Part shown: piece by piece, positions 44,551-55,678 of the stretch
How positions within the stretch are numbered: position 1 is the first letter of the stretch
How the letters are laid out: each line of letters starts with the position of its first letter
DNA from: Sorex araneus
Taxonomy: Eukaryota > Chordata > Mammalia > Eulipotyphla > Soricidae
NCBI RefSeq assembly: GCF_027595985.1
Contig: NC_073313.1
Span: 113,840,552-113,904,551 of the forward strand
Reading direction: 5' to 3'
Length of the DNA stretch: 64,000 bases
Program-made: the position numbers and the translations under genes
Notes under the pieces: generated by a model
What the model saw: only the letters and a program-made list of their open reading frames with translations
Databases searched by the model: none
Told to the model about the DNA's origin: nothing

Positions 44551-45779
44551 TTGTATCACTTGTCATCCCGTTCATCTTCAATTTGCTTGAGCAGGCGCCA
44601 GAAACATCTCCGTTCATCCATGTCACGTGCTAGTGTAGCCCAATGGTATCTGCTCACTCCAGGAAAACGAAGAGCCTCAAACCATTCGTTCAGGGTTTTG
44701 ACAAAGAAGTCTGACTATCTCGTAGATGGATGGCCACGAGGTCTTTTGACGTCCCATGGAATCCAGTCGGTAGCAGCTCTAGTCCAGCAGTCCTCTCTGA
44801 ATCACATTACGTGTCCGGCCCATCTGATTTTTGACACCTTGGCAAATGAGACAGCATCCCTGATTCTTGATTGTCAATGGAGGTTGGAACTCCGGATTCC
44901 TTCTCTCACTTGAGTGAAACGTGATACTCCAAGCATAGCTCTTTCGATTCATCTTTGGGATACCTGGATAGGGTTCTCATCCTGTTTTCGTAGGGCCCAG
45001 GTCTCTGAAGCGTATGTTAGTGCAGGAAGAACGGTGGAGTCGAAAGGATGTGCCTGGAGCCGGAGTTTCTTTGTCCTCTTAACCACTTCTTTGATGCTCT
45101 TGAAGGTGTCCCACACTGCTCTCTTTTTCCTACCCAGTTCTGAAGCCAAGTTGTTCTTCATGTTGAGTTCTTGACCCAGCTTCACATAGCTGCTGCATTT
45201 GGAGATGTTCGTTCCATTGAGAGCAAATGGAACGTCAGCGATTAGTTCTTTTTCATGAACATTGTTTTGCTGAGATTCAGCTGTAGTCCGACTTTTCCAC
45301 ACTCGCAGCCGAAGTCTGCCAGCATTTGTGCCACTTGGCTAACGTTTGGTGTTGTTAGAACGATGTCATCAGCGAAGCGAGGTGGTGTAGTTGCCGACCG
45401 TCTATCTTCACTCCCATTCCTTTCCATTCCAGTTGTCGCATGATGTTCTCGAGGGTGGCACAGAAGATTTTTGGTGAAATGGTATCACCCTGCCAAACCC
45501 CTCTCTTTACTTCAATGATCACTTCCTTTTAGAATGGTGAGATCCTGGTGGTGAATCCGCAATACAGCTCTCATGTACTGAGTTTGAACACCCTGTTTGG
45601 CTAGGACTTTGATGACTGCTTCAGTCTCAACAGAATCAAAGGCCTTCTTTAAATCGATGAACGTTAGACAGAGCGGCATCTTGAACTCTTACAAAACTTC
45701 AATGAGTTTGGTCACTGTGTGGATATGGTCGATCATGCTGAATCCTTTTTGGAACCAGGCTTGCTCGCACGGTTGTCCA
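44546..45779 (-). pseudogene. RTE-clade LINE, 3' part with decayed reverse transcriptase ORF
   Basis: The minus strand encodes the C-terminal half of an endonuclease/reverse transcriptase polyprotein of the RTE (BovB-like) type. In order: KAFDSVETEAVIKVLAKQGV (about 45590-45650), GD(T)ISPK-like residues, RFADDIVLTT with the catalytic aspartates (45350-45382), CGKVGLQLNLSKTMFM (45250-45300), ALNGTNISKCSSYVKLG, LTYASETWALRKQDE, then WAGHVM, DWIPWDVKR and RCFWRLLKQIEDERDDK. The stop codon is at 44556-44558, only about 10 bases from the end, inside the tail TGATACAAGTGAT. At least one frameshift lies near 45300 and four in-frame stops lie between 44600 and 44951, some at former CGA codons, so it is dead. 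The 5' part, including the endonuclease, is missing; the break is at 45779 beside a TG/TA run. Confidence 0.9.
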
Positions 45780-45841
45780 TCAGTGTGTGTGTGTATGTAT
45801 GTATGTATATATATATATATATGTATATATATACATATATT
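45780..45841. repeat. (TG)n/(TA)n microsatellite
   Basis: TGTGTG, TATGTATG and TATATA units next to the 5' break of the RTE LINE. Confidence 0.9.
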
Positions 45842-45965
45842 CATTAATTCATTATTGTCAAGTATAAAAACCTGTGGCAAGTTAGAAATAAGCAGGTCTT
45901 TCTTAATCTAGTAGAGGGAAACTATAAGTGTTATGAGTGAATGCTGTACTCAATGACAAGGTGCT
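45842..45965 (+). repeat. 124-bp direct duplication, copy 1
   Basis: This block matches 46521-46644 with three substitutions and no gaps. It is followed by a second short piece of the RTE end sequence (CTTGCTCAGGCGGTTGTCCA at 45977-45996), already seen at the LINE's own 5' break. Confidence 0.9.
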
Positions 45966-46002
45966 CAGTGACAAGGCTTGCTCAGGCGGTTGTCCATCAG
46001 TG

Positions 46003-46004
<2 letters not shown>

Positions 46005-46033
<29 letters not shown>

Positions 46034-46170
46034 TTATACGCACATATATATACATACATATATAATGTAAAATTACATATATAAATATATAAATTAAAAT
46101 TAATAGGTGTTCAATAGAAAGTTTACCAAAAGCATATATGTGTGTGTATATATATATATATATGAATAGT
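46005..46170. repeat. TA-rich microsatellites around an inverted-repeat arm
   Basis: TA runs at about 46002-46032 and 46147-46163 flank the segment that is inverted relative to 42548-42600. Confidence 0.75.
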
Positions 46171-46198
46171 CCTATAAAAGCTAAAAAATGTTTTATCC

Positions 46199-46368
46199 TA
46201 GGGGCCAGAGCAATAGTACAAGGGGGCAGGGCATTTGCCTTGTACACAGCCAACCCAGGTTCTATCCCGATCACTCCATAGGGTCTCCCAAGCATCACCA
46301 GGAGTGGTCCCTGAACTCAGAGCCACACGTAAGCCCTGAGCACTTCTGGGTGTGGCCACCCCAAAAAG
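46199..46368 (+). mobile_element. Diverged shrew SINE
   Basis: AGGGGCCAGAGCAATAGTAC head, TTGCCTTGTACACAGCCAAC, CATCACCAGGAGTGGTCCCT and an A-rich end. Confidence 0.75.
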
Positions 46369-46520
46369 TGTTTTATTCTAAAAAGAAAATATTGGTTTTA
46401 AGTTTAAAATATTATCATATATAATGCTGTGTCTGCAATAGTAAGAAAAAGATTGTAATAAAAATCTCTATAAATACATAACAAGCTCACCTGAACAAAG
46501 AACCTGCAATATAAATGAAA

Positions 46521-46644
46521 CATTAATTCATTATTGTCAAGTATAAAAACCTGTGGCAAGTTAGAAATAAGCAGGTCTATCTTAATCTAGTAGAGGGAAA
46601 CTATAAGTGTTATGAGTGAATGCTATACTCAGTGACAAGGTGCT
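46521..46644 (+). repeat. 124-bp direct duplication, copy 2
   Basis: Partner of 45842-45965, about 97-98 percent identical. Confidence 0.9.
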
Positions 46645-46732
46645 AAGAATTTTGTCTTGTTTTTTAAAGAAGCTCTTTATTCCCCAATAGAATCAGAAGG
46701 CTTTAAAAAATTTTATTTAAAAAGTGTGATTT

Positions 46733-47143
46733 ACCTGACACTCAAAGACAGTAGATACAATGGCCAGGGGAATTGTCCCATATCTGGAAGCCTGCTTCAT
46801 GAGCAGAGGGGAGAAGGCAGATGGAATAGAGAATGGATCACTAAGAAAATGATGGCTGGAGGAATCAGTCGGGATGCGAGATGCGTGCCAAAAGTAGATA
46901 ATGAACCTAACATGATGGCCTCTCAGTGTCTGTGTTGCAAGCCATAATGACCAAAAGGAGAGAGAGACTATGGGGAATATTGTCTGCCATGGAGGCAGGG
47001 GGAGGGTTGGGGAGGGGGGTATACCGGGGATATTGGTGGTAGGGAATGTGCACTGGTGGAGGGATGGGTGTTTGATCATTGTGTGATTGTAACCCAAATA
47101 TGAAAGCTTGTAACTATCTCATGGTGATTCAAGAAAATGTTTT
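46733..47143 (+). mobile_element. L1 3' end
   Basis: Sense-strand L1 3' UTR: GGAAGCCTGCTTCATGAGCA, GATGGCTGGAGGAATCAGT, GGGTTGGGGAGGGGGGTATA and TCTCATGGTGATTCAAGAAA. AAAAAGTGTGATTT is at 46719-46732 and 47144-47157. Confidence 0.92.
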
Positions 47144-47157
47144 AAAAAGTGTGATTT

Positions 47158-48325
47158 GCAAAGTTATTGATAGTTGAGTTTTAGGCATACTTCCAACAGT
47201 GTCAACTTCCCTGCACCAGTGTTCCCATATTCTATTCTCACCCCTTACTCCTATCCCATCCCCCATCTTTCTACTTGACAGGCACATTACAAAGTTTCAG
47301 TGGTTGCAGCTTTGATCTCATGTTATCGGTTTTGTTGAGCCTGTGTATTGGATATATAGTATATTACCACCCATATCACTGGTATAACTGAAGTCCTGAT
47401 GCCTGTTCACCCATTACTTCTTGTTTTCTTCTCCCCCTGATTTTTACATTCTTGTAACACTGGTTTCAGAATTATGAATTCTCTACATTTTGCATCTTTC
47501 TGAAGCCTTAGATGTTCCCTCAAATTTGAATGACAATCAACTGACTAAAGTGTTCTTGGAGAGGTGTTTATTTCAGTGAGTTTGTTTGTCTCTTTACTAT
47601 ATCCCACCATTCTATCCAGTTTTGTAAAGTCTCATTTGATAGATCTACTATTTGTCTTAGAGAATTTCCTTTGTAGGCAAATTCCATTTTTGGTATTGAT
47701 GTTTTCAATAGTACCTTGGTCCTTGACTTTTGTCATTCTTATTACAATATGTCTTAGTGTATTTCTATTTGGGTCTATTTTCTATGGGACCTCTTGGACT
47801 TGGGTGCCTGCACTCCTCAACTCTGGAAAATTCATGTCTATTATTTCTTTAGTGATTCTTCGTTGAATTTTCTTTCTTGTTCTTCAGGGGGACTGAAAAC
47901 ACTTGTATTATTCCTCTTAAACTTATGCCATAGTTTTCTGGTGTGATGCCCATTTCTTTTACACTATTTTTCCATTTTCTGTTGTTTTTTAAAGGTTTTA
48001 TACATCACATCTTAGAGTTCTCTGATCTTTAGCTTCTATTTTACGGCTTGGACCTTCTTTTGAATTTTATACCACCTACTATACTTTTAATTTATGATTT
48101 CCTCATTTCTACTCTCATACTTTCTTATACTTTGATGACTAACTGTGCCATCATTCTTTTGAGCTTATTAAACATCCTCAACATGGTGTCATTAAAGTCA
48201 TTCTCTGAGAGATTACACAGTTGTTTGGTACTTCCATGCTACTATTACTCTTTGAACTTGGTGGATTTCTACATGACATTCCTCATTGTGTTTGCTGTGT
48301 TCCTGCTGTGCTGAGAGTGAATCCT
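47158..48325 (-). mobile_element. HAL1-like element (L1-like, ORF1 only)
   Basis: On the minus strand, an ORF1-type C-terminal segment (48325 down to about 47550) is followed directly by a 3' UTR-like stretch, with no ORF2 between. The ORF1 part aligns with 17410-17760 of the L1 here (CTAAGACATATTGTAATAAG versus CAAGACATATCATAATCAG, and GGTGGGATATAGT in both). That is the HAL1 layout. It is ancient, with all frames broken. Confidence 0.55.
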
Positions 48326-48326
48326 T

Positions 48327-48501
48327 TGTTTTGATTTGGTTTGGTTGAGGTTCATATCACTGGTACTCAGGGCTTACTCTTGGCTATGTACTCAGGAATT
48401 ACTCTAGGCAGACTTAGGGGATCATATGGGATGCCAGAGATCAAACACAGGTGTGCCATGTGCAAGGCAAGTGCCCTACTCACTGTACTATCTTCCAGTC
48501 C
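48327..48501 (-). mobile_element. Diverged shrew SINE
   Basis: CAGGGCTTACTCTTGGC, GATCATATGGGATGCCAGAG and CTGTACTATCTTCCAGTCCC on the top strand. Confidence 0.75.
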
Positions 48502-48738
48502 CATAATCTTTGTAGTTAACTTTACTGGGAATCTCTGAGGTATTTTTCTGGGTGTTTCTATTTTCCTTCCCTGTTGGTCTTCACCCACTGATGGGAGGTA
48601 TAATTATATTTGTTGGGAGGTGCAGTAAATTGAGCTGTTGTGCCACTGCATACGTGGCTAAGTTGTGCAAGAGATGGAGATGTGAAGGTGGACATGCTGA
48701 GATAGCTTAGGTTGGTTGTCAGACTTAGTTCTTTAATA
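48502..48738. other. No gene or recognisable repeat
   Basis: Nothing identifiable on either strand. Confidence 0.4.
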
Positions 48739-48769
<31 letters not shown>

Positions 48770-48773
48770 TATT
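48739..48773. repeat. (TA)n microsatellite
   Basis: TA run with one GTA interruption. Confidence 0.92.
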
Positions 48774-48912
48774 GGTTTTTGGTCCATACCCAGTGATGCT
48801 CAGGAGTTACTGCCAACTCACTACTCTGCGTTTACACCTGATGGTGCTTGAGAAATTGAAACTAGACCTTTGGTATGCACAGCATGTACTCTAGCCACTG
48901 AGATATCCCCAA
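48774..48912 (-). mobile_element. Old SINE
   Basis: TTTTTGGTCCATACCCAGTG, TGCTCAGGAGTTACTGCC and AGCCACTGAGATATCCCC. Confidence 0.55.
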
Positions 48913-48915
48913 GCA

Positions 48916-49110
48916 GCAGGCTTATCTAAGACTCATGTTCAATTTCCAACATCACATAGTTCCCTGGGCACTACGAGAAGCAACTTCTGAGTACTGTTTG
49001 GTTTGGTCCAAATCACACACACACACACACACACATACACACACACACACACCCCACCACCACCACCACCAGCACCAGCATCATCATCACCAACACCACA
49101 ACCAACATCA
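48916..49110 (+). repeat. SINE trace, (CA)n and (CAC)n runs
   Basis: A degenerate + strand SINE (48916-49012) leads into a CA run (49013-49053) and then CAC/ATC trinucleotide repeats (49055-49110), probably grown from the SINE tail. Confidence 0.7.
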
Positions 49111-49289
49111 ACAATAACAACAACTAACACATACAGCATTGAAAAATGTGCTTATTTAAGTACAATATAAAATCTTATTTGATGAATTTGACAAGACAGC
49201 TAAAAATAATTTGTGAATTGTAAAGCAGGTTGATGATATTACTCAGTAAGTTGTACAAGATGCAAATATACGAATAGTACAAAAATTAT

Positions 49290-49420
49290 TGATACATTGG
49301 GAAGGGGGTTGATCCCAGCACTGCATGTTCTCCTGAAAACCACCAGGAATCACCTAAGCATTGATCAAGGAATAGCTCCTGAGCACCACTGGTAAGGGCC
49401 AAGACCAAATATTCAATAAA
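49290..49420 (+). mobile_element. Old SINE fragment
   Basis: GTTGATCCCAGCACTGCATG, CCACCAGGAATCACCTAAGC and GCTCCTGAGCACCACTGG. Confidence 0.5.
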
Positions 49421-49439
49421 AATTTAAAACCTGCTGCTC

Positions 49440-49590
49440 AATTTTATATTTTATTTTGTATGTGGGATTCAGACCCCATAGTGTGCAGAGACTACTAATG
49501 GCAGTGCTTGGGTACCATATACAGTGCTGGGGTTCGAACCACATGCAAGGAAAGCAACTTAACCCCATTCTATTTCTCCACCTACAGAGT
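49440..49590 (-). mobile_element. Old SINE fragment
   Basis: GGTACCATATACAGTGCTGG and GGTTCGAACCACATGCAAGG on the top strand. Confidence 0.5.
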
Positions 49591-49624
49591 TTATTTCTTA
49601 ATCAACTCTGAATTACCTTTCCTG

Positions 49625-49790
49625 GGGCAAGAAAGCAATCTCAGCAGACTTAGTACATGGTCTTCATGCAAAAGACCCAGATTCAACCCCCACAGTCACA
49701 TAGTCACCAATAGCACCACCAGGAGTGAACACAAGCACTGAGTTAGGAGTAGACCTGATATGGTACCCTGGTATGGTCTTCTTCCACCAA
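49625..49790 (+). mobile_element. Old SINE
   Basis: AAAGACCCAGATTCAACCCC and CACCACCAGGAGTGAACACA. Confidence 0.5.
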
Positions 49791-50465
49791 AAATTCCCTT
49801 TTCTTTAATGAAGCGTATTATTCTTGTATTTAATGTATTATTTTTATTTATTACACATTTTGTATGTTTTTGCAGGCTCCTACTCATAAAGGCTCACTTC
49901 TTTGTTGCTTTAGGGACTTTTTAAAATCTGAGCTCATGATCTTCAGCATTTTTTCTGTGGAAATCCTTTGAGATCACTTTAAAATTCTCCCAGAGAAATT
50001 TTGTATGTAATACTGCAACATGCCTAGAGATATTATAGTCCAAAGAGCACGACAATCGTTTCTGCGTGGTGGTTTTGGAGAAACAGGCAGAGTAGATGTT
50101 CCCCAAAGTTCTTGAGTACAGATATGCAGCTTAGGAATTCGCAGAGAAAGAACTAATCTGCCTAAACTTCCCTTGGTGGTAGTACTAAGCTTAACATGGA
50201 GAATAATCTAAGTCACTCACTAAGGAAGTCACCCTTAGAAAGTTTTAGCTGCATTGATTTCCAGTCAGACGGACTACCTTGGTTTGATCTTAGGCTTCAT
50301 GTCCTGTTTCTGGTCTCACCACACAGTCCTTTAATACCTACTCTAAGTCACCAAGTATAAGCAGATAGTCACCAAACAAACTTGACTTGGAAAATCAAGC
50401 TTTCTTGTTTCCTCTGATTCTTCCTTTGGCTTTAGCTGAGATCCACTTAATTTTATTTATTTATT
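49791..50465. other. No gene or recognisable repeat
   Basis: Nothing identifiable on either strand. Confidence 0.4.
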
Positions 50466-50630
50466 TAGGCTTTTTCGGTCACACCTGGCGATGTTCAGGG
50501 CTGACTCCTGGCTCTGCTCAGGAATCACTCCTGGGGGTGCTCAGGGGACCATATGGGATGCTGGGAATCGAAACTGGGTCGGCCGCGTGCAAGGCAAACA
50601 CCCTACCCACTGTGCTGTCGCACCAGCCCC
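50466..50630 (-). mobile_element. Shrew SINE
   Basis: TTTTTCGGTCACACCTGGCG, ACCATATGGGATGCTGGGAA and CTGTGCTGTCGCACCAGCCC. Close to consensus. Confidence 0.9.
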
Positions 50631-50654
50631 CTTTAATTTTTTTTTAAAAATTTA

Positions 50655-50815
50655 TTTTTACTTATATCCTACAGCCTTCAAAATTTACTTCTGACACTGT
50701 GCTCAAAGATCACTCCTGGCCATGACCAGGGGACTGTATGCTGTGCCAAGATTGAACCCAGTTCATTTGCCTTTAAAGCAGCTTTACATGCTGCACTACC
50801 TCTCTGGCCCCTCAG
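50655..50815 (-). mobile_element. Old SINE
   Basis: CTGTGCTCAAAGATCACTCC, GGGGACTGTATGCTGTGCC and CACTACCTCTCTGGCCCC. Confidence 0.65.
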
Positions 50816-51533
50816 CTTAACTTTACAAGCAACTTTTAAGGACTGGAAAGGTATCTGTATGAGCTGAAGTACACATTTTGTGTGTAGAAGCCTGAGATTC
50901 TCTGAGTGATTCCGTAAGCAAACCCTTGCACCATCGTCCCCTCACCAATTCATCCAAAAGTTTAGGCTTTATTGGAATGGATTTTTCCATACGATTGCCT
51001 CATTGTCAGATACACACAAAAAGATTCTCTTATATTTTTCTTCCCAGATAGTCCAATTTTCATTTTAGAAAGGTGTTCTCAACAATTTTCCTGATGGTGG
51101 CCCTTCTATCTGTTTCCTTTCTTTGAATGCCACCACCCCATCAGTTGCTTGCTAATCTCACGCAGCAACCCCCATTTAAGTTACTTTTACTTATGGCCCC
51201 ATTACAATATATGGGGACCCACAAAGACCCATATAGACTCCTCCTCCAAGTAAGAAATGCTGCTTTAGACTAAATTTTCCTTCGGGGTGACTTTCAATCT
51301 ATAATATCCTCTGAGCTTCAGATAAGACTAACAACTCCCTGCTGCATAGTCCCATGTGAATCACCTATTTCATGGTGTTCTCCACCCTGCAACGTCCCAA
51401 ATTCTGTTTCTTTCCAATGTTGCCTGTCTTCGAGGCATAAAAGTCGAGGTAGGGAATATAGTCGTATGGTAAGATTGAAGTTTTATCAGTAATATAAAGC
51501 CATCATCACAGTACCTGGCAGAGAGTAACTATT
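50816..51533. other. No gene or recognisable repeat
   Basis: Nothing identifiable on either strand. Confidence 0.4.
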
Positions 51534-51550
51534 AATAAATGCAAAACCTG

Positions 51551-51728
51551 GGGGGCTGGAGGGATAGCACAGCGGGTAGGGCGTTTGCCTTGCACGTGGC
51601 CAACCCGGGTTCAGATTCCCAGCATCCCATATGGTCCCCTGAGCACCACCAGGAGTAATTCCTGAGTGTAGAACCAGGAGTAACCCCTGTGCATCGCCGG
51701 GTGTGACCCAAAAAGAAAAAAAATATGC
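51551..51728 (+). mobile_element. Shrew SINE, young, perfect 17-bp duplication
   Basis: GGGGGCTGGAGGGATAGCAC head, CCCATATGGTCCCCTGAGCA core, A-rich tail. AATAAATGCAAAACCTG is at 51534-51550 and 51729-51745. Confidence 0.95.
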
Positions 51729-51769
51729 AATAAATGCAAAACCTGACAGAGAGCCAATAAGAGGAGAGG

Positions 51770-52140
51770 AGATGAATAAAATTTCGCAAAAGAGTTTATT
51801 AAGAGTTCCCAGGCAAGGTTTGCAGTTCTCTCATAGAGCCAACAAAGTCAAGCTGTGGGCAAAAACTGCGTAAGATTTATAGAGTAAAAAAAAGCAGGGG
51901 TTGGGGAAGCCAAGAAGTGGGCACTGTTTCAGTTGGGTTTCTTGGGCCATTGATGGTTGTCAGATCCTGTTTTACCGGATATGGTGTACCTGTTGTAACA
52001 GTTCCAGAAAACTCAGGCCTCAGTGAAGTTTCTACTGGATACAGTGCACCTGTTGTGACAATTCGAGAAACTCAGTCCCCAGTGAAGTTTTCCAGTAGTT
52101 ATGGGGTTTTTGTTGCTTCATCTCACTGCCCAACATTATA
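51770..52140 (-). mobile_element. LTR-like fragment with internal 60-bp tandem
   Basis: On the minus strand it could begin TGTTGGGCAGTGAGATGAAG and end near CTTAATAAACTCTTTTGCG, an LTR-like polyadenylation zone. It contains two diverged 60-bp units (51974-52033 and 52034-52092). No retroviral coding sequence is attached and no duplication was resolved. A plain minisatellite is the alternative. Confidence 0.35.
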
Positions 52141-54536
52141 ATAAATAATAGTTATTATTGCTAAAGACAGATGCTACCATTTTTCTATCTTTATATATCT
52201 GTGACATTTCTCCTCTCCCTCCAACATTCTTCCTCTCCTAGAGCTTAGCCCAGCACCTTGCACAAACTAAATATTCAATAAATTCTTTCAGAATGCTGAA
52301 AAAAATCACACGGATTTGATATGAAACATTTAATTCAGTCTGGGTAGAAACAGTTGACATTTGTATGAGACACCAACAGGCAAATGCTTATGGTCTGTCC
52401 CAGCAAAATACATCAATGGAACATCCTGTCTGAGTACCAAAGAGGAACCCCTTTCAGTATTGTCTGAACAAGCTGGCTTTACTAGGAGTGGTGAAAGACA
52501 AAGGGGAGGTTTCATATCCTAGGGAAGTGTTTGGAACTTAATGAGAAGTGTAGGCTGAGAAAATGACCCTGTTCTTTGAAAACCAAAAGTAGCTATTGAA
52601 TGTGAGGATTACACACAGCCTAGGCCATATGTGAACAACACAGACCAGAGTTTGGTAAAACCTTTTTCCTGGCCCGTGTTTAATTTTTAATCAAAGGCAC
52701 TCAGCATTTCACTTTGTATAAACACACCACATGTTTTCTCCAAATATTCACTTTCAGCATACCTACTATAATGGTTTACCAAAAAAATAAGATAAAACCA
52801 AATAAATTATTTCAAGCTAGATACAAAGTTGGTCTTTCCCCTAACTTCCTATTTTATCCAGCACACAATTTTTAATTAATTTCCCGTAAAACTACCAATA
52901 TTAAAAAATAACCACTATCTAGATTCCCTGTTTTCCCATTTTATTTTAAAAAATGGATGTGCCATATTTAATGGTAGGCCTGTTATCATAAGTTCCCCAT
53001 AAAAAGAAACCACTTTAAAGTCTAACTTTTGTCTTTTAACTCTTCCTGGATTATATCTTGCATAGCTTCAAATCCATCAAAATGCTCAAATCCTACTTTA
53101 TGTGTTTCCAATTTTATCTGTTTTTATGAATTTGAGAAAGATTTAGAATTTTGCAGCTTAAAGTATCTATTTTAGGAATGTTGAGCTTTATCCATCAGCA
53201 GTGATAAAAATGGAATTTTCCTTTAATCTAAAAACACAGACAATTCAGTGGTATTCTTGAGATCTGATTATTTTCCCTTGGGTAAAGCAGTATGGAACAG
53301 CTCAGTTACACTATACACTTCAGATGACACCCCGCCCCACAGCACGCTACACACACAAGAAATTCAAATACTTCAGTTTTGAAATCAAAGGTTATATGAC
53401 TGCCTGACTTATCATTACTTGTATACACAACCCTTGATTCTGAATATATGTCTTACACTGGACCCAAGATACAATTTTATTTACTACCATCCCCTCAAGT
53501 TTCTTAGAGTTTCTGCATTGTCCTCCTTAATATTTACTATATGCTCAGCTAAACTGACAAATAATCACTGACAGCTCTTGATTGAGGTCTTGGATGATGA
53601 AGCTTGAATCAAGGGTTTCTAACAAGTGTGTGTGTGTATGTATGTGTGTATAAGAGAGTTACTGACAGAAACACATAGGCAGAGTCCCAAAACAGAGAAA
53701 CAAAGAGAGACAGAAGAAGGAAAGGAAATGAGATTGAGAAAAGTAAGCAATATCCCAGAAAGTGGAAAATAATGAAGCGTGACTGCAGTTACTGTCTTAG
53801 AGATCTAAAAGGAAGCTAGAATATTGTTTTCTGGCTAGGAATTTTTAGGCTATGGTGTTACCCAGCATAGTTAACAAAACTTGCTTAGTTTTTAAAACTG
53901 CAAGTTTTTAATACTTGAAGAAAATCAGCGGTTGAGTTTCAATACTTGATGGAATATTTTCCTCAAGGCAGGATTTCAGGCATCTTGACAATTGCTGAGG
54001 AAGATGGTTTGTCAATGGTGTTGGAGGCAGAGTGATTATCTTGGCGGTGTCATCTGTGAAGGACTAAGCAGAAACCCTAGATTTAATCATTACTAAGACC
54101 TGAATTAGAGGGTCAAAGGGTGGGAAACTGTTTCTTGTCCTACTATGATTCCAACAAGTTAATATGACTTGTTTCATGAAATTTTTGAGTCTTCCTACAT
54201 GTCCCAGTTCCACTTTGTAATGCTACTGAACACCTATAACATAAAGTACATACAAACCTATTTTTACATATCCACATGGGTCAATGAAGAATATTTGCCA
54301 GACTTTTCTAGAAAAGCAGCTGAATCTTTCAAATGATGTTTGTGGCCTACATCATTCTTATTTTTTATCTTTTTCCCCCCAAGCAAGGTCATATATGTAT
54401 GGAATGGGCAAGAATTCTGTCAAGCAAGTATGTAAGAACCTCCAGTCAGGAAAAGAGTGCTTTTCTTATATTTCACTGTGATGAAAGTGTAGAATTATTA
54501 AATCTGAAACCAGTTGAAGTATATGTTCTTTCTGAA
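52141..54536. other. Longest stretch without recognisable repeats; no gene found
   Basis: About 2.4 kb, AT-rich, with only a short TG run at 53622-53655. I see no open frame with domain content or convincing splice sites. It may be single-copy non-coding DNA. Confidence 0.4.
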
Positions 54537-54743
54537 AATTGAGGTATAGCTGATATAAAACAAAATTAATTTCAGGTGCAAAATACAATGACTTAATACT
54601 TGAATATATTGTGAAACCATTAGCAAAATCAATGTAAGCAAGATTCATTGCCATAAATAGTTATTATTTTCTCTTTGATGAGAAAGAGTTACTCTCTTAG
54701 AAACTTCTAAATATGCAATGCAGTATCATTAACTATAGTCATC
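54537..54743 (+). mobile_element. Old L1M-type 3' UTR, left part
   Basis: AATTGAGGTATAGCTGATAT, TTTCAGGTGCAAAATACAAT and CTCTCTTAGAAACTTCTAAA follow the classic 3' UTR of an old mammalian L1. The right part resumes at 55679 (CTTGTTATAAAGTACATCC). Confidence 0.7.
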
Positions 54744-55665
54744 CTTGGCCCACATCCAAAAGAACAAAAGCTACCGGTGTTGGCGCAGATGTAGGAGAAA
54801 GGAATTCTCCTTCACTGCTGGTGAGAATGGCGACTGGTTCAGCCCTTTGGGAAAACAGTATGGATGTTTCTCAAAAAATTAGAAACTGAGCTCCAATTTG
54901 ACACAGAGATACCAGTTCTGGGAATATATCCCAGGGATGCAAAAATGTATAGTAGAAATGACTTCTGAACTTATGTGTTCATTGCAGCACTTTTTACAAT
55001 AGCCAGAATCTGGAAAAAACTCCGAGTGCTAGAGAACAGATGACTGGTTAAAGAAACTTTGGTACATCTGCACAATGGAATACTATGCAGCTTTTAGAAA
55101 ATATGAAGTCATGAAGTTTGAATATAAGTGGATCAACATGGAAAGTATCATGTTAAGTGAAAGGAGTCAGAAAAAGAGGGACAGACATAGAAAGATTGCA
55201 CTCATTTGTGGAATATAAAATAACAGAATGGGAGACTAACATCCAAGAATAGTAGAGATAAGTACCAGAAGGATTACTCCACAGCTTAGAAGTCCGCCTC
55301 ACATGCTGGGGGAAAAGGCAGCTCAGATAGAGAAAGGACCACCAAGTAATGGGTGCTAGGAGGGTCTGCTCAGGATGGGAGATGCGGGCTGATAGTAGAC
55401 TATAGACCGAACATGATGGCCACTTAATACCTTTATTGCAAACCGCAACACCCAAAAGGAGAGATGGAGCAAATGGGAAGAACCCATGGGTGGAGGAGAT
55501 GGGGTGGGGGTGGTGGGAGGGATGCTGGGACCATTGGTGGTAGAAAACGGGCACTGGTGGATGGATGGGTCCTCAATCATTGTATGACTGAAAGGCAACC
55601 ATGAAAGTTTTTAAGTCTGTAACTGTACCTCATGATGATTCACTAACAAAAATTTTATTAAAAAA
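54744..55665 (+). mobile_element. Young L1 3' end inserted in the old L1
   Basis: It carries the ORF2 tail in broken frames and a full 3' UTR (CCTCACATGCTGGGGGAAAA, GGTGGTAGAAAACGGGCACT, CATGATGATTCACTAAC). AACTATAGTCATC is at 54731-54743 and 55666-55678. Confidence 0.93.
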
Positions 55666-55678
55666 AACTATAGTCATC

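Noticed and set aside
44340-45174. Plus-strand open frames over the RTE LINE
   Set aside because: The minus strand has the recognisable reverse transcriptase motifs; the plus-strand frames are shadows.
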